Source of the DNA: Clostridiales bacterium
GTDB taxonomy: Bacteria; Bacillota; Clostridia; Lachnospirales; Lachnospiraceae
Direction: 5' to 3'
DNA: 64,000 nt
Assembly (NCBI GenBank): GCA_019424245.1
Contig: JAHYZV010000002.1
Coordinates: forward strand, 186,001 to 250,000
The notes below the pieces were generated by a model. It had not been told where the DNA came from. It ran no database searches and saw only the letters and a program-made list of their open reading frames with translations. Below, piece by piece: positions 54,084 through 63,083 of the stretch (within the stretch, counting starts at the first letter, position 1; each line of letters begins with the position of its first letter). A program made the position numbers and the translations under genes.

Positions 54084-54803
54084 ATGATAAGAAAAATTAT
54101 ACGTATTGATAAAGAAAAATGTACCGGATGTGGTGCATGTGCAACTGCCTGCCACGAAGGTGCCATTGATATTATAGACGGAAAAGCCGAGCTGGTAAGA
54201 GAACATTTTTGTGACGGATTGGGGGATTGCCTCCCAGAATGTCCTACAGGAGCTATTTCATTTGAGGAAAGAGAAGCACCTGCATATGATGAAGATGCTG
54301 TAAAAGAAGCACAGAGTAAAATAGCTGCTCAAAATCATGCAATGTCACCTCACACCGGCTGTCCAGGATCTAAAATCATGCAGATACAGCGAACAAAAAC
54401 GCCTGAGACCGCAAAAACATTTTCAGGTGCAGATTCGATATCACAACTTGAGAACTGGCCGGTACAGATCAAACTTGCACCTATCAGTGCACCATATTTT
54501 AATGGTGCAAAACTTCTGATAGCCGCCGATTGTACTGCTTACGCTTATGCTGGATTTCATCAGGATTTTATTCAGAATAAGGTAACACTAATAGGTTGTC
54601 CGAAATTAGACCAGGTTGATTATAGTGAGAAACTGGCTGCTATTATTCAGAATAACAACATTCAAAGTGTGACAATCGTAAGAATGGAAGTTCCATGCTG
54701 TGGTGGTCTGGAGATGGCAGTAAAAAATGCACTTCAAAATAGTGGAAAATTCATACCATGGCAAGTTGTAACAATAAGTATTGATGGAAAAATTATTGAT
54801 TAA
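54084..54803 (+). CDS. 4Fe-4S ferredoxin-domain protein
   Basis: 239 residues. Two clusters are readable at the N-terminus: CTGCGACATACHEG (CxxCxxCxxxC) and CDGLGDCLPECPTGAI. The remaining 150 residues (IAADCTAYAYAGFHQDFIQNK, then IGCPKLDQVDY and VPCCGG) add more Cys and match a domain usual in partners of hydroxylamine reductase. It should supply electrons to Hcp. The ATG at 54084 follows GGAGGGTAAA; an ATG four codons earlier overlaps that site. Confidence 0.85.
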   Translation: MIRKIIRIDKEKCTGCGACATACHEGAIDIIDGKAELVREHFCDGLGDCLPECPTGAISFEEREAPAYDEDAVKEAQSKIAAQNHAMSPHTGCPGSKIMQIQRTKTPETAKTFSGADSISQLENWPVQIKLAPISAPYFNGAKLLIAADCTAYAYAGFHQDFIQNKVTLIGCPKLDQVDYSEKLAAIIQNNNIQSVTIVRMEVPCCGGLEMAVKNALQNSGKFIPWQVVTISIDGKIID

Positions 54804-54819
54804 TAAGGAGATTACTGGA

Positions 54820-56421
54820 ATGAATAAAAAAATGTTTTGTTTTCAGTGTGAACAGACAGCCGGATGTACTGGCTGTACAGGAAATGCAGGTGTCTGTGGA
54901 AAAAATGCAGATACAGCCAAATTACAGGATGAGCTGACAGGTGCATTGATTGGTCTTGCAAGAGCTGTAGACAGTGCATCAGCTATTTCTAAAAGAACCG
55001 TACAAGTCATAATTGAAGGTCTGTTTACAACAGTTACAAATGTAAGTTTTGATAATGCAGCAATTGAAAATATGATACAAAAAGTCAGAGCTGAGAAAGA
55101 ACGACTGGTCCCTGACTGCAGCAAATGTCAGTCACCATGTGGTAAAACAGGCGAATACGACATGCAGCAGATGTGGAATGCCGATAAAGATATCCGCTCT
55201 TTAAAATCTCTTATTCTTTTTGGTATTCGTGGAATGGCCGCCTATGCTTACCATGCAAATGTTCTGAATTATGAAGATGATGAAGTAAACCGATTCTTCT
55301 GCGAAGCATTATTTAAGATTGGTTACGAAGAAAGTATAGAAACACTGCTTCCTACAGTACTTAAAGTAGGCGAGATCAACCTTAGGTGTATGGCACTTCT
55401 TGATAAAGCAAATACAAACAGCTATGGAATGCCAGAGCCCACAGAAGTTACACTTACCATCGAAAAAGGTCCTTTTATTGTCGTGACAGGTCATGATCTT
55501 AAAGACCTGCAGCTTTTACTTGAACAGACAGAAGGAAAAGGAATCAACATATATACTCATGGTGAAATGCTCCCTGCCCATGCCTATCCACTCTTGAAAA
55601 AATTTCCACACTTAAAAGGAAATTTTGGAACTGCATGGCAGAATCAGCAGAAAGAGTTTGATCATCTTCCAGCTCCGATTCTTTACACTACCAACTGTCT
55701 GATGCCGCCAAAAAGCAGTTATGCTGACAGAGTATTTACAACAGAGGTGGTTGCTTTCCCTGGCGCTGTCCATATTGATGAGAAAAAAGATTTTACGCCA
55801 GTTATCAAAAAAGCACTTGAACTTGGTGGCTATAAAGAAAATCAGACATTAAAAGGCATCAATGGAGGTACGAAGGTGACAACCGGATTCGGTCATTCAG
55901 CTATACTGTCACATGCAAATACTATAGTAGATGCTGTAAAATCAGGTGCAATCAGCCATTTCTTCCTGGTTGCCGGATGTGATGGTGCTAAACCGGGTCG
56001 AAACTATTACACAGATTTTGTTAAACAAACTCCTTCTGACAGTATCATCCTCACCCTGGCATGTGGCAAATTCCGTTTCAATGATCTTAATCTTGGAGAA
56101 ATCAATGGTCTGCCACGACTGATGGATATGGGGCAGTGTAACGATGCTTATGGGGCGATTCAGGTTGCTCTGGCACTTGCGGATGCATTTGGATGTACTG
56201 TAAATGAGCTTCCACTCTCCTTCGTTCTTTCATGGTACGAACAGAAGGCAGTCTGCATTTTGTTAACACTTCTGCACCTCGGAATCAAAAACATCCGTCT
56301 TGGTCCTTCTCTACCTGCGTTTTTGTCTCCTAATATTCTGAACTTTCTTGTGGAAAAATATGGCATAGCACCTATCACCACACCAGAAGAAGACATCAAA
56401 GCGCTAATAAACACTCCATAA
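54820..56421 (+). CDS. hcp: Hydroxylamine reductase (hybrid-cluster protein)
   Basis: 533 residues. N-terminal cysteines CFQCEQTAGCTGC...GVCGK bind the 4Fe cluster; the hybrid 4Fe-2O-2S cluster residues lie in the TTNCLMPP, GCDGAKPGR and LACGKF segments. Reduces nitric oxide or hydroxylamine, protecting against nitrosative stress. The ATG at 54820 is 9 bases after AAGGAG and 17 bases past the ferredoxin gene; the open frame runs further back through that gene. Operon with the ferredoxin gene. Confidence 0.94.
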   Translation: MNKKMFCFQCEQTAGCTGCTGNAGVCGKNADTAKLQDELTGALIGLARAVDSASAISKRTVQVIIEGLFTTVTNVSFDNAAIENMIQKVRAEKERLVPDCSKCQSPCGKTGEYDMQQMWNADKDIRSLKSLILFGIRGMAAYAYHANVLNYEDDEVNRFFCEALFKIGYEESIETLLPTVLKVGEINLRCMALLDKANTNSYGMPEPTEVTLTIEKGPFIVVTGHDLKDLQLLLEQTEGKGINIYTHGEMLPAHAYPLLKKFPHLKGNFGTAWQNQQKEFDHLPAPILYTTNCLMPPKSSYADRVFTTEVVAFPGAVHIDEKKDFTPVIKKALELGGYKENQTLKGINGGTKVTTGFGHSAILSHANTIVDAVKSGAISHFFLVAGCDGAKPGRNYYTDFVKQTPSDSIILTLACGKFRFNDLNLGEINGLPRLMDMGQCNDAYGAIQVALALADAFGCTVNELPLSFVLSWYEQKAVCILLTLLHLGIKNIRLGPSLPAFLSPNILNFLVEKYGIAPITTPEEDIKALINTP

Positions 56422-56439
56422 CACCAATAAAGCCAATAA

Positions 56440-56480
56440 AGCCGATACAGGAATAAAAACCCTGCCTCGGCTTTTTCTTT
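56440..56480 (+). terminator. Terminator of the hcp operon
   Basis: AGCCGA...AGG / CCT...TCGGCT stem followed by TTTTTCTTTT, 18 bases after the hcp stop. Confidence 0.85.
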
Positions 56481-56641
56481 TGTCATTCTCCAGGACACAA
56501 AATATCCTCATTCTCATCATATTTTCTTCACTATTCCCACCTACACTATAGATAAGATGTAAGGGGCAAAAGTAACAATCTCTATATCAACTATAGAAAT
56601 AATGAATGAAATAATGAATGAAAGTATGAATGTAAGGATGA

Positions 56642-58933
56642 ATGTATATGATTAATTTTAAAAGAATAAATAAATCCTGCGTAGCTGCAGTTATTCTTGC
56701 CATGTGTCTTATGACATCGGGCTGTGGTTCACAAAACTATACAACCAACAACAAAAATACTGATACCACCATAGCTTCCAGCATTACCGCCCAGGATACT
56801 AATGTAACACACGCAGATGATGCCGATAACTACAAAACGGAAATAACAGGTGAATTCAGCATTACATCAACTGATGGTTCTACAATAACACAGAATGATT
56901 CCGTATATACCATAACACAGGCTGGCGAATATACCGTTACCGGACTCTTATCAGAAGGACAGATTGTAGTTAATGCTGACGATAATGCCGAGATTACCAT
57001 TGTATTGAATGGTACATCCATCACATGTTCTAACGGTTCACCTATTTATATTAAAAATGCTGATAATATAAAAATCAAATCTGAGGAAAACACTTATAAC
57101 AGTATAGTTGATGCAAGAACTGAAGCTGACGACAATTCAGACAATTCTTCCAGTGAAAATGGTAATGCTGCCATCTATGCAGCATGTGACCTTAAATTGG
57201 TTGGAAAAGGGGCATTATCAGTAACTGGCAACTATAACAACGGTATCCAGAGCAAAGATGACATTTCTATTAAAAATGTTACCATCAAGGTTAATGCTGT
57301 AAATAATGCTATAAAAGGAAACGATGAGGCAGCTATAGAATCTGGCGAAATAATAGCTATATCCAGAAAAGGCGATGGCATCAAAACATCAAACAGCAGT
57401 CTTTCAACCAAAGGAAAACAGAAAGGAAATGTAATAATATCTGGTGGAAATATTGATATATATGCTGCCTGTGACGGCATAGATGCTGCATATGGTGTAG
57501 ATGTTTCAGGTGATGGAAATCTGAATATATATACAGATACTTATTCTGATTATAGTGAAGCCGTAGCTGCCGACAACTCCGGTTCATCAGCCAACAGCTC
57601 TGGTTCTTCAATCAGCAGCCCAGGTTCTTCAGCCAGCAACCCAGATTCATCAGCCAGCAACCCAAGTTCATCAAATCAGAATCAAGGTTCATCATCTAAA
57701 TCATCATCCAATGCAACTATGATGACATACATAACAATTGCCAATACAGACAACCAGAATAACAGCCGCGTGGGAACTCCACCCGATATGAACAATGCTC
57801 AGAACAATGGTAACATGGGCAATCCTCCTGATATGAACAATACTCAGAACAATGGTAACATGGGCAATCCTCCTGATATGAATAACAGTAGCAGCAATTC
57901 AGGCAATAATTCTGACATGAAAGGTAACTTCGGCGGTGGAAACAGAGCTGCTAATGGTATGCCAGGCAATAACAGCTCAGGAAATTCATCTAAAAAGTCT
58001 TACTCTACAAAGGGAATCAAAGCCGAGAGCGAGATAAATATATCTGGTGCAGCCATTAACATAAGTTCAACTGATGATGGTATTCATGCCAACTCAGATT
58101 CTGGTGTTCTTGAAACCGGCGAAGATGGCAAGGGTATAATATCTATATCAGGTGGAACTATCACAATCTCTACAGGTGATGATGGAATACATGCAGATAA
58201 AGAGCTTAATATAACTGATGGATATATAAATGTTTTAACATCCTACGAGGGTCTTGAGGCTATAACAATCAACATCAGTGGTGGACAAAGCTTTATATAT
58301 GCAGCTGATGATGGCATTAATGCATGTACCGGAGATGGCTCATCTACTCCTCTTATTAATATAACTGGTGGCTACATTGATGTAACAACTGGTTCCGGCG
58401 ATACAGATGCTATAGATTCTAACGGCAGCTACACCCAGTCTGGCGGCATGGTTCTTGTAAAAGGCGGCAGTTCATCAGGTCAGGTATCTGGTTCTATTGA
58501 TGTTGATGGCAATATTACTATAACTGGTGGAACATGTGTAGCTTTAGGCGGTATATGTGAAACTCCTGTAAATTCAGTTAATGCTTACGTGTTCAGTTCT
58601 GTATCCTTTAACGCAGGAAGCTACTCAGTAAAAGATTCCAGCGGTAATGAAATAATCAGCTTTACTTTAAACAACAGTTACTCAAATGGCTGGATATGCG
58701 CATCTGCTCTTACAACAAACACTGAATACACTCTTTACTGCGATGGTTCCTCATTAACAAACTGGACACAATCTGCAGGAACCATGGGTGCATCCAATGC
58801 CGGCGGCTTTGGCAGCAATCCAGGCGGTTTTAATGGTGGTGGCCGTGGAGGTAACATGAATGGCGGCAGAAATATGAACGATAACAGAAATATAAATGGC
58901 AATAATACACCAAATAACAGTAATGTACAATAA
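56642..58933 (+). CDS. Cthe_2159-like carbohydrate-binding lipoprotein
   Basis: 763 residues. The signal ends at a lipobox LMTSGC (Cys28 or so). Beta-helix repeats of the Cthe_2159 family (NAEITIVLNGTSITCSNGSPIYI, then repeated DDGIHA/DGID-type turns) follow on both sides of a Ser/Asn/Gly-rich insertion at about 310-450. That family binds pectin-type acidic polysaccharides with calcium, and some members act as lyases. The tail is Gly/Asn-rich. The insertion contains 15-residue units (PPDMNNAQNNGNMGN) near 57780-57885. Either ATG 56642 or 56648 could start it. Leader contains AATGAATG repeats. Confidence 0.75.
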   Translation: MYMINFKRINKSCVAAVILAMCLMTSGCGSQNYTTNNKNTDTTIASSITAQDTNVTHADDADNYKTEITGEFSITSTDGSTITQNDSVYTITQAGEYTVTGLLSEGQIVVNADDNAEITIVLNGTSITCSNGSPIYIKNADNIKIKSEENTYNSIVDARTEADDNSDNSSSENGNAAIYAACDLKLVGKGALSVTGNYNNGIQSKDDISIKNVTIKVNAVNNAIKGNDEAAIESGEIIAISRKGDGIKTSNSSLSTKGKQKGNVIISGGNIDIYAACDGIDAAYGVDVSGDGNLNIYTDTYSDYSEAVAADNSGSSANSSGSSISSPGSSASNPDSSASNPSSSNQNQGSSSKSSSNATMMTYITIANTDNQNNSRVGTPPDMNNAQNNGNMGNPPDMNNTQNNGNMGNPPDMNNSSSNSGNNSDMKGNFGGGNRAANGMPGNNSSGNSSKKSYSTKGIKAESEINISGAAINISSTDDGIHANSDSGVLETGEDGKGIISISGGTITISTGDDGIHADKELNITDGYINVLTSYEGLEAITINISGGQSFIYAADDGINACTGDGSSTPLINITGGYIDVTTGSGDTDAIDSNGSYTQSGGMVLVKGGSSSGQVSGSIDVDGNITITGGTCVALGGICETPVNSVNAYVFSSVSFNAGSYSVKDSSGNEIISFTLNNSYSNGWICASALTTNTEYTLYCDGSSLTNWTQSAGTMGASNAGGFGSNPGGFNGGGRGGNMNGGRNMNDNRNINGNNTPNNSNVQ

Positions 58934-58982
58934 CAATTTCAAACAATAGTTTGATTGAATCATTCATTTTTCGTAAATTAAG

Positions 58983-59264
58983 TCAAAGTCAGACAGCATA
59001 TATGAGGAAAGCAGGTGCGCATACATCATAAGATGCACTTGAAGTCCAATTGTGATAGTTCTTAGACTTTTCCTTAACTACCCAGCTATCCACAGACACG
59101 GATGTCTGTGGAAGTGAGATATGGGACATGGATGTCCCGTATCGAACGGTAGCGACAACTGCCGTTACCTATATGAAAAGTCTTAGAAATATACAATTGG
59201 AGCTTCTGGCATCGTTGATGTATGCGCACCTGCTTTCCTCATATATGCTGTCGTCCGTATATTA
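58983..59264 (+). ncRNA. Large hairpin element C (candidate CsrA-binding RNA)
   Basis: Near-copy of element B (about 93% identical). The 37-bp terminal inverted repeat (58992-59252) is perfect here. The two ACAYGGATGT stem-loops and the GGTAG/CTGCC hairpin are kept, with C-to-T change in one loop and G-U instead of A-U in another stem. Lies between the lipoprotein gene and the convergent RyR gene. Confidence 0.6.
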
Positions 59265-59286
59265 CGAATATATGACTTCATCTAAA

Positions 59287-61218
59287 TCATCTGTCTGCTT
59301 TTAATATGTAATATGGTGTAAAATCATACTCTAATGTATCTGGCTTTTCCACCTTCAAAACTTCCCATTTTGAAATGCATGGATGTGTTTTAGCATACAT
59401 ATCTTTTCTTTCAGCTTTCTCATATTTAAAGCCATGTGTTATCATGAAAATATTCCATCTTCTATGTTCAATTCTTTCAAGCTCTTCTCGGTTATCTGTA
59501 AGAGAATATGCATATTTTTCATAAATAATCCATTTTTTAATATCCTGATGCAATGATTGTGCTATACTTGATTCCCTGTCAAATATGCCCTTATTATGCC
59601 ATACCTCATCTATTTCTTCTGATATTTTCTTATTCTCTTTAAGCTCTATTGAATCTTTCTTAAGACGTTCCTCTATATCTTCAGATAGCATAAACTTATC
59701 ATCCACAACAATATTTTTATCTGCTTTATATCTGCTTATTATTTCATACAACATATTGTATCTATGATTAAATATCTTTGCATCATTTACAATATCACGA
59801 TTAGTTATAGAAGCATATGAAAAAATATCTTTATTCTTGTTTATTGTAAATAGATTCTTCTCACCATAAATATTAGCAAAATCATTGTTTTCCTTAGCCC
59901 TGACAACTATAGGAATATTAATACAGCTATCACCCTTATTGTATAACAGCTGCTTCAATTCAATAAGTGTATTAGACATTGAATGTGTATCACTCATTGC
60001 CACAATAAGATATGTAAATAATTTGTCGTCATTACATCTTTTAAAAATACTGTTAAACTGTAATGTCCTTGCATCCGTATTAAAAAATCTTAAACATACC
60101 TTTCCATCTATACCAAATTGATCTGGTATTGTATCAAATGGAAATTTCAATTCATAATATTCAATACTTTTACCTTCATATATATCTTCTTTTATGAACT
60201 TCAATCCCTTCAGGACATCAACTGAAAAATTCTTCATGAAACTTCCTATTATTGATTCCATATCCTTATCAAATACATCTATACATATAGTAGACTCTGC
60301 TGATAAAACCGACATATTAAGTCCTTGTATTAATGCACTCTGGCCAAATTCACCAAATCCAATGATTCCTATATGAACATCATAATCATCACCCTTATTA
60401 GCTGTATATACAGGATGTTCTTTATACATTTTATTGACAGCCATTTTATTAACATCTACTATGTCAAGATCAAAGGTTCTTGTATCTATTTTATCATAAT
60501 ACTGTCTTATCAGTTCTGCCATTGAATTGTCATTGCAGCACAGATGAATCTGCTGATACCCTTTATTTTCAAATGCATTTATATTTTTTTTAAAACTCTC
60601 TGTAAATGCATTTAAACATTCAATATTTTCTATTGAATTATCATCACACAGAAAAACATCACTGAATTTACATATATCAAGCATTTTTATTATACTTTCA
60701 ATATGCATATCCTGATACTTCTGCACAAACTTTACACCTTTATTTATATATTTAAGCTTCTTATCATCTGAAAGTATAGTGCTTTCAACCACTGTAACAC
60801 GACAATCTTTAGTCAATGCATCTATAAGAGGAAACTTATATTTTCCTTCACCAATAACCAATACGCGCTTTTTATTTTTCTGGCTAAACAGTCCTCTGAC
60901 ATAGCTGGCTGGTTTTCTGATAAGAACGGCTAATGCACCTATTGTACAAAATGGCGCAACAATAACAGCAATACAATACACATATGTTATTATTCCACTT
61001 AATATGCCACCACCTGTTGCCTGCATATACGCAATAGCTTCTTTCTGCTTTATATCCGGATCTATCTTATACGCTTTAATTGCATTCTGTATGTTTAATG
61101 TTACTTTAAGAAACGGATTATCTACATTATGGTAGAAAAATATACCTTCAATCACACATATAATAAATACTGCAAGTGCCGTATACCATAGATAATCTTT
61201 GTATTTATTTCGCTTCAT
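59287..61218 (-). CDS. Membrane protein with two Rossmann domains and RyR domain
   Basis: 643 residues. Transmembrane helices at about 10-28 and 70-100 (GGILSGIITYVYCIAVIVAP). Two TrkA-N/RCK-like Rossmann folds follow: VLVIGEGKYKFPLIDALT (near 118) and IGIIGFGEFGQSALI (near 290, GxGxxG). The last 70 residues resemble a prokaryotic RyR domain (EHRRWNIFMITHGFKY, then KTHPCISKWEVL and YDF). This order suggests a nucleotide-gated membrane sensor. The ATG at 61218 follows GGAGATTAAT. A 12-codon open frame (61220-61258) with a strong ribosome site ends two bases before it. Confidence 0.65.
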   Translation of the reverse strand: MKRNKYKDYLWYTALAVFIICVIEGIFFYHNVDNPFLKVTLNIQNAIKAYKIDPDIKQKEAIAYMQATGGGILSGIITYVYCIAVIVAPFCTIGALAVLIRKPASYVRGLFSQKNKKRVLVIGEGKYKFPLIDALTKDCRVTVVESTILSDDKKLKYINKGVKFVQKYQDMHIESIIKMLDICKFSDVFLCDDNSIENIECLNAFTESFKKNINAFENKGYQQIHLCCNDNSMAELIRQYYDKIDTRTFDLDIVDVNKMAVNKMYKEHPVYTANKGDDYDVHIGIIGFGEFGQSALIQGLNMSVLSAESTICIDVFDKDMESIIGSFMKNFSVDVLKGLKFIKEDIYEGKSIEYYELKFPFDTIPDQFGIDGKVCLRFFNTDARTLQFNSIFKRCNDDKLFTYLIVAMSDTHSMSNTLIELKQLLYNKGDSCINIPIVVRAKENNDFANIYGEKNLFTINKNKDIFSYASITNRDIVNDAKIFNHRYNMLYEIISRYKADKNIVVDDKFMLSEDIEERLKKDSIELKENKKISEEIDEVWHNKGIFDRESSIAQSLHQDIKKWIIYEKYAYSLTDNREELERIEHRRWNIFMITHGFKYEKAERKDMYAKTHPCISKWEVLKVEKPDTLEYDFTPYYILKADR

Positions 61219-61219
61219 A

Positions 61220-61258
61220 TTAATCTCCATTTCTGTGCATGAAAATCAACATTTTCAT
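61220..61258 (-). CDS. Putative 12-codon leader peptide
   Basis: MKMLIFMHRNGD, with AAGGAGAGGG directly before its ATG and its stop one base before the ATG of the RyR gene. It overlaps a hairpin ATGAAAAT/ATTTTCAT and resembles a shortened form of the dispersed element at 18886 and 23532. Confidence 0.35.
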   Translation of the reverse strand: MKMLIFMHRNGD

Positions 61259-61303
61259 ACCCTCTCCTTAGTTTTAAAAATCAAAAAATCATTTTTAATT
61301 ATA

Positions 61304-61630
61304 TTAATTATAAGTAGTCTTTTCTGGTTTAGCAGTAATAACAAACGCATTCACACTACCCTCACATAAAACAAGCATCTTTTCAAGTTGTGCTATTCCC
61401 TGCTCTCTGTTATATCTTGTACTTACGTAATAAGATATTCCATCAACTATATGTTCTTTCTTCGCTTTAAAATAATTCAGCTTATTTGGTGGCAATATTT
61501 CTTTATCAACATCAACTTTTCTTGCAACTGAATTTATAACTACTGTTTCTTTAACTGCTGCTCCCTTTTCAGCAAGAGGCTTACCATCTAAGATAAACTC
61601 ACCAGGATTAATACCGCATATTTTAAACAT
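61304..61630 (-). CDS. Small hypothetical protein, start unclear
   Basis: At least 108 residues from the ATG at 61630. The frame is open back to 61704 and the extra residues KKYLILVGTSYGFDAKLAEIKG look like a genuine beta-strand/loop N-terminus, but no ATG, GTG or TTG precedes them; AGGAACAC lies just where a start would follow. Either translation begins within (61630) or the start has been lost. No family recognised. It lies between panE and the RyR gene, all leftward. Confidence 0.55.
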   Translation of the reverse strand: MFKICGINPGEFILDGKPLAEKGAAVKETVVINSVARKVDVDKEILPPNKLNYFKAKKEHIVDGISYYVSTRYNREQGIAQLEKMLVLCEGSVNAFVITAKPEKTTYN

Positions 61631-61736
61631 ACCTTTTATTTCTGCAAGCTTGGCATCAAATCCATAGCTTGTACCAACAAGAATAAGGTACTTTTTGTGT
61701 TCCTATTTTTCAATCAGTAGTAACTCTTTTCAAATT

Positions 61737-62735
61737 TCACCTTGCATATGTCAATTCTTCATTTCCCTTATCGTAATCAAACCTACCATCATTCTTTTCT
61801 TCTATCGCCTTAATAATATGATAAGTGTATTCGTTATAAGGCGTTGGTATTCCAAATTCTTCTCCCATACGCATAAGTGCACCGGAAAACATATCTATCT
61901 CGGTATGTCTTTTAGCATCTATATCCTGAAGTGTAGAGTATCTTGCTGTTGGCGGCACTGCACTTCCACGTGACGATGAATTATCAATAACACTTAAATC
62001 TATTCCTTTTGCCTTAGCTATTGTTTCAAGCTCATGTCTTAAACCATCGCTTATAGCCTTCATATGTTCACTATCCCTGTAACATCCGACACCTGCACCA
62101 AGTACTGCCTGTGGAAGATTATTACTTACATTAAGTCTGAACTTACTCCACATTTCTTCTTTTATATGCTCTGTCACTCTGTAGTTAAGCCTGCTGGCTG
62201 CAAAAAGCTCATCTATCAACTTTATCCTGTCACTCACAAGTGTCTGTTCTGATATTTTGTCTGATGCAGATACCTTATCTGCTGTTTCCCCAAAAATAAT
62301 TCCTATTGTTGTATCAGGATTAAAGTAATATCCCCTGCCATCTCTATGAGAGGCAACCTTTATAAGTGAATATACAATATGTGACATGCCTATCCTGTCT
62401 GCAATGATATCTTCACTGTCAACACCATTCATAAGACTCATAACTATAGTGTTTTCTCCAATAGCTGTAGCAATGTTGTCAAGTGCTCCTTTTAAAGCTC
62501 CATACTTTAACGAAACTATCAAAAGGTCAACGCCTGTATTATGCGCTTCTTCGGGTGTCCACACCTCTGGTCTGTATACTTCATCGTTTATAAGACAACC
62601 TTCTTTTCTCAGCCTTTCCTGACGTTCTCCCTGTGCTATTAGCCCCAGCCTTACATCCTTTAAGCCTGCAAGTCCCCATATAACATATGAACCTACAGCT
62701 CCTGCTCCTAATATAGCAACGGTCTTTATCTTCAT
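61737..62735 (-). CDS. panE: 2-dehydropantoate 2-reductase family protein
   Basis: 332 residues. The NADPH-binding GAGAVGSYVIWGL is at the N-terminus; the middle LIVSLKYGALKGAL and the ENTIVMSLMNGVDSEDII segment match the PanE/ApbA fold. The catalytic Lys region is EEMWSKFRLNVSNN and the C-terminal helix PHRNTEIDMFSG-type DAKRHTEIDMFSGALM is typical. Reduces 2-dehydropantoate to pantoate for coenzyme A, though paralogues act on other keto acids. Starts ATG after GAGG. First gene of the leftward group with the small gene and RyR gene. Confidence 0.87.
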   Translation of the reverse strand: MKIKTVAILGAGAVGSYVIWGLAGLKDVRLGLIAQGERQERLRKEGCLINDEVYRPEVWTPEEAHNTGVDLLIVSLKYGALKGALDNIATAIGENTIVMSLMNGVDSEDIIADRIGMSHIVYSLIKVASHRDGRGYYFNPDTTIGIIFGETADKVSASDKISEQTLVSDRIKLIDELFAASRLNYRVTEHIKEEMWSKFRLNVSNNLPQAVLGAGVGCYRDSEHMKAISDGLRHELETIAKAKGIDLSVIDNSSSRGSAVPPTARYSTLQDIDAKRHTEIDMFSGALMRMGEEFGIPTPYNEYTYHIIKAIEEKNDGRFDYDKGNEELTYAR

Positions 62736-62972
62736 GATGTTCTCTTTCCTCTTTTCTATAAAATATATTTCTAGTTATACTTATGGATACATTTCTGAAT
62801 ATACTTGGCCATATACTTATATTTCTTACACCAAAAATATCTTATTCATATTTATTATATTTGCAATCTGCTGCTTTATCAACCTATTATTTCATACTAT
62901 TATTTTCAATACTGTTATTCATATCCTATTTTATTTTTTACCTATTGTTCATACTATTATTTTACCAAAAAA

Positions 62973-62999
62973 GCGGATGTCTGAATAACAAACATCCGC
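62973..62999 (-). terminator. Terminator of the right-edge gene
   Basis: GCGGATGT/ACATCCGC, 8 bp, followed on the minus strand by TTTTTT. The remaining 62736-62972 is T-rich with no supported gene. Confidence 0.75.
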
Positions 63000-63083
63000 T
63001 TATATTTTATAACTGATATGATGTAAACGTCATAAGACAAAAAGTCTTTCTTAACCTACATGATAAGATCTTTTAACGCTTAC

